Origin: CAYLJO01 sp964383905
GTDB lineage: Bacteria; Acidobacteriota; Blastocatellia; Pyrinomonadales; Pyrinomonadaceae
DNA: 7,053 nucleotides
Assembly: GCA_964383905.1 (NCBI GenBank)
Contig: CAYLJO010000284.1
Span: forward strand, 1 to 7,053
Reading direction: 5' to 3'
The notes below the pieces were generated by a model, which was given only the letters and a program-made list of their open reading frames with translations, made no database searches and was not told the origin of the DNA. A program made the translations under genes and the position numbers. Each line of letters begins with the position of its first letter. The stretch's first letter is position 1. Shown one piece after another: positions 1 to 5,648 of this stretch.

Positions 1-598
1 TCATCACCGTGTAGAGATGGTTCTCGGGATCGAACAACTTCCACCTGCCGGTCAAGCCGTTGGAAGTTTCTACCGTCCCATCGGCAAGGAATCTCGTGGC
101 ACCGTAGCTATTGACCATCGCTGCGTAGGTGCGAATAATCGGGTCACCTGCGGCCTTTGCCTCGTCAAATTGGACATCCCCCGTTGCTTCGATCTCATAG
201 TCGCCACCCGCTCGTATCAATCCTTGTGGCGGCGGCGCCACGCTGATGATTGTCTTCACCCTCTTATCCAGCTTCTCTGCAATGAAGGTCGCCTCGCTTG
301 CGTTTTTGTCTGAGGTAATAACTTTAGTCGTGTGCCAGCTTCTTTTCTCGTCGTAGAGCGTGACCGTCAACGCGCTTCGCATCGGATTGCCGTACAGTCC
401 CATGGACTTGAATCGCACGGTGAGGCGCACGTTGCCGGGACCGGCAAAGTAGTACCAATACTGCGTACCGACAAGGCTGTCGGCGGTCCCTTTGTTGATC
501 CCTTTCTGTAAGGGCGCCGGGGCTTCGGGCTTCAAGGATTGGGCCGAAGCGCATCCCATCGCCAGCAAGAAGGCCATCAATACGCTAAACTTTCTCAT
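1..598 (-). CDS. Secreted beta-rich protein of unknown function, partial (3' end beyond the window)
   Basis: The frame is open from ATG at 598 to the left edge, giving 199 codons without a stop, so the C-terminus is missing. The start is supported by a GGAGG box nine bases upstream. Residues 1-19 form a Sec signal peptide: Arg-Lys, a hydrophobic core, then Ala-Ser-Ala before Gln20. Cys16 sits in a poor lipobox (Ala-Met-Gly-Cys), so signal peptidase I is favoured over lipoprotein processing. Residues of about 40-135 alternate polar and hydrophobic positions (Tyr-Trp-Tyr-Tyr-Phe, Leu-Thr-Val, Tyr-Glu-Ile-Glu) and resemble the pre-peptidase C-terminal type of beta sandwich. After this comes a motif, Phe-Leu-Ala-Asp-Gly-Thr-Val to Gly-Arg-Trp-Lys-Leu-Phe-Asp, that reads like a second beta-rich domain. 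The product is probably periplasmic or exported. I do not recognise a named family. Only the secretion call is firm. Confidence 0.85.
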   Translation of the reverse strand, partial: MRKFSVLMAFLLAMGCASAQSLKPEAPAPLQKGINKGTADSLVGTQYWYYFAGPGNVRLTVRFKSMGLYGNPMRSALTVTLYDEKRSWHTTKVITSDKNASEATFIAEKLDKRVKTIISVAPPPQGLIRAGGDYEIEATGDVQFDEAKAAGDPIIRTYAAMVNSYGATRFLADGTVETSNGLTGRWKLFDPENHLYTVM

Positions 599-619
599 CT
601 GTGAATCCCTCCATTTCTC

Positions 620-622
620 TCA
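620..622 (-). other. Leader region of the 598 gene (599-853), marker at its proximal end
   Basis: The 255 bases between the DUF5916 remnant and the gene starting at 598 contain no large gene. They hold a 14-codon ORF with a strong ribosome binding site (670-714) and two hairpins (824-843 and 848-865). A weak GG-N10-GC pattern (812-825, minus) recalls a sigma-54 promoter but lacks the CAC of the -24 box. I could not identify a convincing sigma-70 promoter. Confidence 0.3.
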
Positions 623-669
623 CCAAGATTATTGTTTTCAATTCTGAGCTGATTCTCCCTGTTTCGCCA

Positions 670-714
670 TCAATCACCGGGCGTCCTGCCCATTAGCCAT
701 TGTGTACTAGCCAT
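670..714 (-). CDS. 14-codon leader ORF with a perfect Shine-Dalgarno
   Basis: AAGGAGGTGA (718-727, minus) is a full match to the anti-Shine-Dalgarno and sits six bases from ATG at 714. The ORF encodes Met-Ala-Ser-Thr-Gln-Trp-Leu-Met-Gly-Arg-Thr-Pro-Gly-Asp and ends in TGA. It lies 71 bases upstream of the secreted-protein gene starting at 598, on the same strand. It could be a leader peptide, a tiny protein, the broken start of a lost gene, or chance. The peptide has no run of one amino acid as in classical attenuators. The evidence is the ribosome binding site and spacing only. Confidence 0.35.
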   Translation of the reverse strand: MASTQWLMGRTPGD

Positions 715-823
715 CGGTCACCTCCTTCGGGAAGTTGAACACTCCAACCAAATGCTGACCTGCGGCGGATTAATGAGTCCAGAGATATAGACGCTACTCT
801 AATCGCCTTTTGCAAAGTTGTAC

Positions 824-843
824 CCCTACACAAAGAGGTAGGG
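824..843. repeat. Inverted repeat CCCTAC / GTAGGG (8-base loop)
   Basis: This is a perfect 6-bp inverted repeat with an 8-base loop. It lies next to a second hairpin (848-865), between the DUF5916 remnant and the leader of the 598 gene. It could be an operator, a transcript hairpin, or part of a mobile-element end. Confidence 0.35.
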
Positions 844-847
844 TCGA

Positions 848-865
848 AAGGGGTCATCGCCCCTT
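848..865 (-). terminator. Possible terminator hairpin AAGGGG / CCCCTT
   Basis: AAGGGG, a 6-base loop and CCCCTT make a perfect 6-bp stem that overlaps the TGA stop of the minus-strand DUF5916 remnant. On the minus strand it is followed only by a short TTC, not a real U tract. An intrinsic terminator is therefore possible but weak. Confidence 0.3.
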
Positions 866-1702
866 GGCTCGATCACCCGAGCCGCCAGGCAGGTCTTCTA
901 TCTTCGCCGGTGAGGTTGAATGATAGGCTTCAACCTGAAGAAGGTTGCTGCTGTAGCTTACATCTATCAGATGTGCCCAGTCCTTGCCACGCAAGTGCGG
1001 ATCAGCCGAGATCGTTTTGGCCACAAAACCACGCAACGAGAGCCTCTTGAAGAGAATGAAATTGCCATCGAATCCTGCCGCCCGGTTAAACCGATCCGGC
1101 GTGCTGCCACTCTCCTTATCGATGACGATCCCGCCAATATAAGATTCGGAAAGGATCTTTCTCTTAACCCTCGCCACGAAGTAATTAGCGTAGGGATTAG
1201 GCCCACTCGCCCGCGTTTTGGCGTCGAGAACACCGATCTCGTATTGGCCGAGAGAGCCGGTCACTTTAGCCCCCACATCCAGTGGGACTTGCTGGCCGGT
1301 GATGGGATCAATACCGATCTGCCTGCTGAAGAATAGTTGGGTGGAGTCACGAAATCCGAACTGAAAGATCCCGCGGTTTTCCAGAAAGAACTGTCGCTTC
1401 TCAGGCAGGAAGATTTTGAAGGGGGTGATGTTGAAACGAACAGGGTCAACATCGGCGTCGGCGAAATCTGTGTTAAAAGGGAGGTTCGCGACCAAATTGC
1501 TGCGGATTCCGTATTTGATGTCGATCCCACCCGTATGAAGAAGCCGCGTTCCGTTCTGCGAATCAGATTTACCCCCCCCCACGACGTACGGCTTGATGAC
1601 AAGAAGGCGCCCACTCTTCTGACATGTCTTCTCTGGGCCAGCCTCCGAAACATATAGCTCACCACATGTCTCGTCTGAACATGCCAGGATCAATACCGGC
1701 AC
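854..1702 (-). pseudogene. DUF5916-domain protein, internal fragment truncated at both ends
   Basis: The open frame starts at a GTG (1702) and has 282 codons. Residues of about 30-262 match my memory of DUF5916 proteins: Gly-Arg-Leu-Leu-Val-Ile-Lys-Pro-Tyr near 31-39, Asn-Thr-Asp-Phe-Ala at 77-81, and the signature Leu-Pro-Glu-Lys-Arg-Gln-Phe-Phe-Leu-Glu at 99-108. A run of amphipathic strands follows, up to Glu-Ala-Tyr-His-Ser near 262. Intact members are roughly 700-850 residues, with an N-terminal CBM9-like domain and a C-terminal barrel-like region, and are thought to be outer-membrane associated. Both ends are missing here. The last 20 residues and the first 18-25 do not look like the family. 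No Shine-Dalgarno precedes the GTG, and a transposase fragment lies directly beyond the 5' end. It is a remnant and probably not expressed as a working protein. Confidence 0.8.
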
Positions 1703-1749
1703 GTTTATCGGAGATTCTATTGCGTGCGGTCGCAGATTCCCTTTTGTAG

Positions 1750-1966
1750 CCCCTTGATGGCAGTAAGTTCAAGGCCGTCAACAATCGCAAGCGCAACTTC
1801 AGCGAGCAACGGTTAGAGCGCGCGACAAGAGCGATTGACGAGAAGATCACGGCCTACCTGGCCGCACTTGATGAGCACGACCGCGAAGAGGGGCGAGCAC
1901 CAGTCGTGAAGACACCATCGGCTGAGGAATTGCAGGAGAAGATCGCCACCCTCAAAGAGCGCCAGG
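1750..1966 (+). pseudogene. IS1182-family transposase fragment
   Basis: One frame is open from just after a TAG (1747-1749). It begins Pro-Leu-Asp-Gly-Ser-Lys-Phe-Lys-Ala-Val-Asn-Asn-Arg and continues through Arg-Asn-Phe-Ser into a charged helical stretch with Tyr-Leu-Ala-Ala-Leu-Asp, then Glu-Leu-Gln-Glu-Lys-Ile-Ala-Thr-Leu-Lys-Glu-Arg-Gln. This is the segment around the first catalytic Asp (in Asp-Gly-Ser) of IS1182-type DDE transposases, plus the coiled-coil-like insertion that follows it. The N-terminal part, the other catalytic residues and the C-terminus are absent. Similarity stops near 1966, although the frame stays open to TAA at 2059-2061. No terminal inverted repeats were found. 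It is a dead insertion-sequence scar, running opposite to the adjoining DUF5916 fragment. Confidence 0.75.
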
Positions 1967-2114
1967 CGAAGGGTCTTTCATATGCTGACACTGCCTGCCG
2001 AGTTGTTGCCCCTGATTATAGGATTATTTGTGCTCTTGACTCGTGGTATCATTTAGCATAAAAGAATCTCGCTTCCATGCCCCTTCGGGCCGCCGGTCCA
2101 CTAATTGAAAGGAG
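1967..2114 (+). promoter_or_regulatory. Upstream region of the 2121 gene, with candidate promoter TTGACT-17-TAAAAG
   Basis: The region after the transposase similarity is more AT-rich and contains TTGACT (2036-2041), a 17-base spacer and TAAAAG (2059-2064). This is a plausible sigma-70 arrangement, with the last two -35 positions and two -10 positions off or partly off consensus. The predicted transcript starts about 50 bases before the ribosome binding site at 2108-2114. It is a pattern match only. Confidence 0.35.
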
Positions 2115-2120
2115 ATGATC

Positions 2121-2341
2121 GTGACACAAACGACTCTGACCCTCAATCGCCTGTCTCTTCTACCCGCTCTTCTACTCTGCCTGTTGCTTCTTCCGGTTTT
2201 TAGTAACGCTCAGCAGGGAACCAATCTCGTCGGGACTTGGCCATCCAGAGGACCACGGAGGAGGGTGTGGTCCAGACTACTCCGATATTGGTTCTGGATG
2301 GTGACGCTTACGTCACCTACAACCAACGTCCGCCGTGGTGA
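2121..2341 (+). pseudogene. Small secreted protein gene broken by a frameshift
   Basis: The best start is GTG at 2121: AAAGGAG (2108-2114) lies six bases upstream, whereas it would be too close to the in-frame ATG at 2115. Residues 1-30 are a signal peptide with a very Leu-rich core ending Phe-Ser-Asn-Ala before Gln-Gln. The mature start, Gly-Thr-Asn-Leu-Val-Gly-Thr-Trp, is typical of small lipocalin-like beta-barrel proteins. After Trp40 this frame turns to Arg-rich nonsense. In the frame that re-uses G2240, however, the sequence continues sensibly as Ala-Ile-Gln-Arg-Thr-Thr-Glu-Glu-Gly-Val-Val-Gln-Thr, then Leu-Val-Leu-Asp-Gly-Asp-Ala-Tyr-Val-Thr-Tyr, and stops at 2339-2341. One lost base near 2238-2241 explains this. 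Even when repaired the product is short, at about 73 residues, so the 3' end may also be lost. The family is not assigned with certainty. Confidence 0.6.
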
Positions 2342-2456
2342 TAGCCTTCACGCCTGTTGCGGTAGCCGGTCGTTAAGAAGAAGGTTGGCAATAAAAACCT
2401 GTTGCAACATTATTGAGGGCACATCTCACAGCCACCGCACCGGCCGCGCAATTAAG

Positions 2457-2484
2457 TTGATCTTTATCTTTTGATTGCTACTAT
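2457..2484 (+). promoter_or_regulatory. Candidate promoter for the ankyrin gene (TTGATC-16-TACTAT)
   Basis: TTGATC (2457-2462) and TACTAT (2479-2484) are separated by 16 bases in an AT-rich stretch. Each matches about four of six consensus positions. Transcription would begin near 2491, upstream of both candidate starts of the ankyrin gene. It is a weak pattern match. Confidence 0.3.
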
Positions 2485-2575
2485 GGCCTAAAAACCTGAC
2501 TCCCTCTCACTTATGATTACTTTCATGCGTAATGCCATTTCATTCAGACATACTCACCAGGAAAGGCGCGTTTTC

Positions 2576-4597
2576 ATGGGATCAAACTTTTTGATTATTC
2601 TCCTTCTGGCGGGGGTGACAGCTTTCGGTCAAGTCCAAATAAAGACAGCCCCGACCCCTTCGAAGAGCCCGACACCCACTCCGACTCCACAGACACAGGA
2701 AGACAGTCGGGCGAGACAGGAAGCTGCTGATAAAGCGCTTCTGGAAGGCGCCGAGTATGGCAGCTCCTCCAAAGTCGAACAAGCATTGAAAGACGGGGCG
2801 CGCGTCGACGTCAGAGACCCCAACAGAGATGACAAAACGGCTTTGATGATCGCGGCCGAGCGTGGGTCCTCAGATATTATAGAGGTCTTGGTCAAGGCCG
2901 GCGCAAAGGTCAACGAGAGGGATCGCAGTGACATGACGGCTTTGATGATCGCGGCCGGGAAGGGGGAACATCGCGCGGTCGGCCCACTCCTGAGGGCGGG
3001 GGCGCGCGCCGACGAGCGTGACAAGGGCGGGCGGACCGCACTGATGCTAGCGGTGATCAACGGGGATAGCTTCACAGTTGATGAACTGCTACGCGACGGC
3101 CGGACGGAGGTTAACTTGCGAGATAACGACGACCGGACGGCTTTGATGCTCGCGATCCGGCACAATCGCAGCCCGGTGATCGGGGAATTGTTAAGACATG
3201 GGGCCCGCGCCGACCTCAGAGACAAGGACGGGAAGACGGCGCTCATGCAGGCCATCGAGAGCCGCCATACCTTTTACCTGGACGAGCTGATACGAGCAAG
3301 CCGGGACGCCATTGATGCCAGAGACAGTAAAGACCGGACGGCATTGATGCTTGCCGCAGACGCCGGGGATTCGGGCGCCATCGATTCACTGATTCGTGCC
3401 GGAGCGCGGGTGGACGCGCGGGACGGCAATGAAAATACGGCGCTGTTGATCGCAGCTCGGAATGGGCACGGGGATGCCATGCGGGCTTTGATCAAAGCCG
3501 GCGCGCGAACAGATGTTGTTGATCGGAACGGCAAGAGCGTGCTGGTAATGGCGGCCGAGGGGGGTTATAGCGACATCGTCATCTCACTGATCCGCTCCGG
3601 CGCCAAGATCGACCCCGACAGCGCGGATATTAGAAACGCATTGTTGATATCCGCCGCAAGTGGGCATGATGAGATGTTGAAATTGCTGCTGACTGCCGGT
3701 GTCAGCGCCAACACAAGGGACTTGAAAGGCAGAACCGCGCTCCTACTGGCAGCGGCTAACGGCCACGACGGGATCGTAAAGATGATGCTCGACGCGGGAG
3801 AGCGCCTTGATTCAAGAGACAGCGATGGTAAAACGGCACTGATCCTCGCCGCTGAGAATGGGAGAGCCACCACGGTCAAATATCTGATTGCTGCCGGGGC
3901 CGACCCGAGGGGCCATGACGCGGCTGGCAAGACCGGGCTCCTGCTTGCCGCCAGAGGCGGGCACATCCAGACCGTCCAGACACTCTTTGCTGCGGGCGTG
4001 AGTGCTACAGATGAGGACGGCAGGGCCGCACTGATAGAAGCGTCGGCGAACGGTGCCGGCAATATAGTTAAGATCTTCCTCGATGCCGGGGCGGCCGTCG
4101 ATGAAAGGGATAGTCATGGGCGCACGCTCTTGATGACAGCTGCTGCGAGAGGCGATGCCGACTTAGTCACATACCTCTTGGGCAAAGGCGCAAACGCCAC
4201 TTTGAAGGACGGTGGTGGAGTAACCGCAATGGGGTTGGCGGCGGAACCTTATGACAAAGATATGATCAGAGCGCTTCTGGCAGCCGGGGCCTCAATAGAT
4301 GACAGGGGTCCGCGAGGGGATAGTGCTTTGATGATGGCGGCGGGGAGGGGTGATAAGGAGTTTGTACGATTCCTCTTGGGGGCAGGGGCCAAGGTGGATC
4401 TGGTAAATGACGAGGGCGATACGGCACTGATGTTTGCTGCGCGTAACGGCCAACGAGAGGTCATCAAACCGCTGTTGGAGGCCGGGGCCAACGCTAACAT
4501 AAGGAATAAGAGCGGCAAGAAAGCATACACGCTGGCGACGGAGAACCGTCACGGCCGAACCGCAAAGGCCTTGAAAGGGGCGACTGCCAAAGATTGA
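2576..4597 (+). CDS. Secreted ankyrin-repeat protein (about 19 repeats)
   Basis: The product has 673 residues from ATG 2576. I chose that start because GAAAGG lies nine bases upstream. The frame also opens at 2513 (21 more residues, rich in Arg and His), and that longer start would supply the positive N-region the shorter signal peptide lacks. Residues 1-18 are hydrophobic with an Ala-Phe-Gly site before Gln19. A Thr-Pro-rich linker (24-38) and a charged helix follow. From about residue 52 a divergent repeat leads into 17 full ankyrin repeats (87-647) and a capping half-repeat (648-673). Repeats carry Thr-Ala-Leu-Met-x-Ala-Ala, Gly-(Asp/His), Leu-Leu-x-Ala-Gly-Ala and x-Asp-x-Arg-Asp signatures. 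Most are 33 residues; repeats 3 and 5 have 34 and repeat 12 has 31. There is no catalytic domain and no transmembrane segment after the signal. The likely role is a protein-binding solenoid in the periplasm, at the surface or outside the cell. The partner is unknown. Confidence 0.93.
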   Translation: MGSNFLIILLLAGVTAFGQVQIKTAPTPSKSPTPTPTPQTQEDSRARQEAADKALLEGAEYGSSSKVEQALKDGARVDVRDPNRDDKTALMIAAERGSSDIIEVLVKAGAKVNERDRSDMTALMIAAGKGEHRAVGPLLRAGARADERDKGGRTALMLAVINGDSFTVDELLRDGRTEVNLRDNDDRTALMLAIRHNRSPVIGELLRHGARADLRDKDGKTALMQAIESRHTFYLDELIRASRDAIDARDSKDRTALMLAADAGDSGAIDSLIRAGARVDARDGNENTALLIAARNGHGDAMRALIKAGARTDVVDRNGKSVLVMAAEGGYSDIVISLIRSGAKIDPDSADIRNALLISAASGHDEMLKLLLTAGVSANTRDLKGRTALLLAAANGHDGIVKMMLDAGERLDSRDSDGKTALILAAENGRATTVKYLIAAGADPRGHDAAGKTGLLLAARGGHIQTVQTLFAAGVSATDEDGRAALIEASANGAGNIVKIFLDAGAAVDERDSHGRTLLMTAAARGDADLVTYLLGKGANATLKDGGGVTAMGLAAEPYDKDMIRALLAAGASIDDRGPRGDSALMMAAGRGDKEFVRFLLGAGAKVDLVNDEGDTALMFAARNGQREVIKPLLEAGANANIRNKSGKKAYTLATENRHGRTAKALKGATAKD

Positions 4598-4610
4598 ACG
4601 GCAGGTGGTG

Positions 4611-4634
4611 TGATTCCTTGACGCTCAAGGATCA
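4611..4634 (+). terminator. Hairpin 13 bases after the ankyrin gene
   Basis: TCCTTGA-CGC-TCAAGGA forms a perfect 7-bp stem with a 3-base loop. Three more pairs (TGA/TCA) follow past a single bulged T, making a 10-bp stem just beyond the stop at 4597. There is no U tract afterwards, so it may act in 3'-end protection or weak termination rather than as a canonical intrinsic terminator. Confidence 0.45.
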
Positions 4635-4714
4635 GAAGTTGATCTAAGTGTCATGGTTAACAGAGGACGCATAGTAAGCATTTGGCCCGCGCGAGAAAGA
4701 AGGTTTACTGCTAA

Positions 4715-4924
4715 ATCAGTCCATATGAATTTGGCACAGACCAGCCACTTCCAAAGGATTATGTGATGAATACACAGCTAAAGGAGCAAGGCATCCATGT
4801 GCATCCGGGCCAGAAGATCGACTTCATCCTAAGGCCTATAGGCACGCCCAAGGTCCTATCAGAAGCTTTTGCAAACATCGCCCCTCGCGGGCGCGGCCAC
4901 CCTGGCACATTCCCGCATAGTTGA
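4715..4924 (+). pseudogene. Possible remnant of a family-B DNA polymerase (thumb region)
   Basis: Between TAA (4712-4714) and TGA (4922-4924) one frame reads Leu-Pro-Lys-Asp-Tyr-Val-Met-Asn-Thr-Gln-Leu-Lys-Glu-Gln-Gly-Ile, then His-Val-His-Pro-Gly-Gln-Lys-Ile-Asp-Phe-Ile-Leu. This pattern, a Tyr followed by a helix, Gly, x-x-His-Pro-Gly-Gln-x-Ile/Val and a strand, recalls the C-terminal thumb of PolB-type DNA polymerases. It is far too short to function, and similarity fades after about residue 50. An internal ATG (4766) has AAAGGA seven bases upstream, so a 52-residue peptide could be made. The assignment is from memory of the motif and is uncertain. The rest of 4598-4981 shows only the hairpin at 4611-4634 and no other recognisable gene. 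Confidence 0.35.
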
Positions 4925-4981
4925 TGAGCGTTCCTACAAGCACATCATCATACCAGCCGGAGATATGATAAATCGATAACG

Positions 4982-5305
4982 ATGGGTTCCTGGATATCGT
5001 CCTCTCGAGTGTGGATCCATGCGAGTCCCTCCATTACTACCACAACCGAAGGAGTCGGATGGCTGGAAACTTCGCCCCCTCCGAGGGAGGCGGAGAACCG
5101 CTCGCTCGTGCTCTTCGACCGCGGCGACGAGGTAAAAGTAGAGGCCGGTGAGGATGGCATCCGGTTCCTGCTCATTTCGGGGAAGCCACTGGAGGAGCCG
5201 GTCGCGTGGTATGGGCCGATCGTGATGAACACGCAGGAGCAGCTCCGGCAGGCGTTCGATGAGCTACAGGAGGGCTCGTTTCTCAATCATAAGGAGCAGG
5301 GATAG
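4982..5305 (+). pseudogene. Pirin family protein, C-terminal fragment
   Basis: The 107-codon frame from ATG 4982 contains the C-terminal pirin cupin from about residue 22. It runs from Gly-Trp-Leu-Glu-Thr-Ser-Pro-Pro-Pro through Arg-Ser-Leu-Val-Leu-Phe-Asp-Arg-Gly-Asp-Glu-Val, Gly-Ile-Arg-Phe-Leu-Leu-Ile-Ser-Gly-Lys-Pro-Leu-Glu-Glu-Pro-Val-Ala-Trp and Gly-Pro-Ile-Val-Met-Asn-Thr to Gln-Ala-Phe-Asp-Glu-Leu. Whole pirins are about 230-320 residues with a metal-binding N-terminal cupin whose His/Glu ligands are absent here. The first 20 residues do not resemble the family, and there is no good ribosome binding site before 4982. This is a 5'-truncated remnant. It lies 76 bases before the XapX gene on the same strand, consistent with a former operon. 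The family identity is confident; expression is doubtful. Confidence 0.8.
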
Positions 5306-5381
5306 AAGGCCCTCACATAAAAGATCGATGAGAGCCGGGGCGAAACCCGTGACTTTATTATCGACACATGAGGAGTGGCAA

Positions 5382-5648
5382 ATGAAGACAATACTCATAT
5401 CGTTCGTGGTTGGTCTGGGTGTGGGCGTCCTGTACGGGCTCATTCGCGTGAAGAGCCCGGCACCGCCCATCGTCGCCTTGGTCGGTTTGTTGGGCATGGT
5501 CATCGGCGAACCGTTGGGCGGATGGGTCGTGACCAGATGTGTCAACGTTGCGCACGCCGCTTCCGTGTGCCTTGTCGGTGAGCGTTATGACAAACAACCT
5601 GGATCGGCTGTGCAGTCCGCCCTGTCGCAGGAGCATGGGTCGGATTAA
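5382..5648 (+). CDS. XapX-domain small membrane protein
   Basis: The start is ATG 5382, because AGGAG (5371-5375) lies six bases upstream. The frame also opens earlier (5259), but that extension overlaps the pirin fragment and looks random. The product has 88 residues. Residues 1-50 match the XapX domain: Met-Lys, a Gly-rich hydrophobic helix (Val-Val-Gly-Leu-Gly-Val-Gly-Val-Leu-Tyr-Gly), Arg-Val-Lys-Ser-Pro-Ala-Pro-Pro-Ile-Val-Ala-Leu-Val-Gly-Leu-Leu-Gly, and Ile-Gly-Glu. Two short inner-membrane helices are predicted. The function of the family is unknown. The last 30 or so residues are unlike the usual tail, and the bases encoding residues of about 73-88 also encode the start of the downstream ThDP-enzyme remnant in another frame. 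The original C-terminus may therefore have been replaced by a deletion. Confidence 0.8.
   Translation: MKTILISFVVGLGVGVLYGLIRVKSPAPPIVALVGLLGMVIGEPLGGWVVTRCVNVAHAASVCLVGERYDKQPGSAVQSALSQEHGSD

Noticed and set aside
17..313. A 98-codon plus-strand frame near the left edge
   Set aside because: Antisense to the secreted-protein gene, which has a signal peptide, a ribosome binding site and coherent beta-strand patterning.
718..727. TCACCTCCTT on the plus strand, resembling the 3' end of 16S rRNA
   Set aside because: Only the 10-base anti-Shine-Dalgarno core matches. On the minus strand it is simply a strong ribosome binding site, and no rRNA sequence flanks it.
811..826. Sigma-54 promoter for the 598 gene
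   Set aside because: GG and GC have the right spacing and TTGCA fits the -12 box, but the CAC of the -24 box is absent, so I do not list it as a promoter.
920..1657. Plus-strand frames of 106-138 codons across 920-1657
   Set aside because: They are antisense to the DUF5916 remnant, whose minus-strand frame carries clear family motifs. The plus frames show none.
1659..1850. A 63-codon minus-strand frame opposite the transposase fragment
   Set aside because: Leu/Arg-rich shadow of the transposase frame with no family features.
2641..2700. Repetitive Pro/Thr codons as a simple tandem repeat or CRISPR-like array
   Set aside because: It is a coding Thr-Pro linker without regular repeat-spacer structure.
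2629..4530. Long minus-strand frames opposite the ankyrin gene (up to about 208 codons)
   Set aside because: They are Ser/Ala/Arg-rich and follow the 33-codon repeat period of the plus-strand gene. Repeat codon bias keeps the antisense frames open. No ribosome binding sites or domains.
4653..4766. A 37-codon plus-strand frame overlapping the PolB-like remnant by TGATG
   Set aside because: No Shine-Dalgarno, no recognisable motif, and it conflicts with the more family-like frame.
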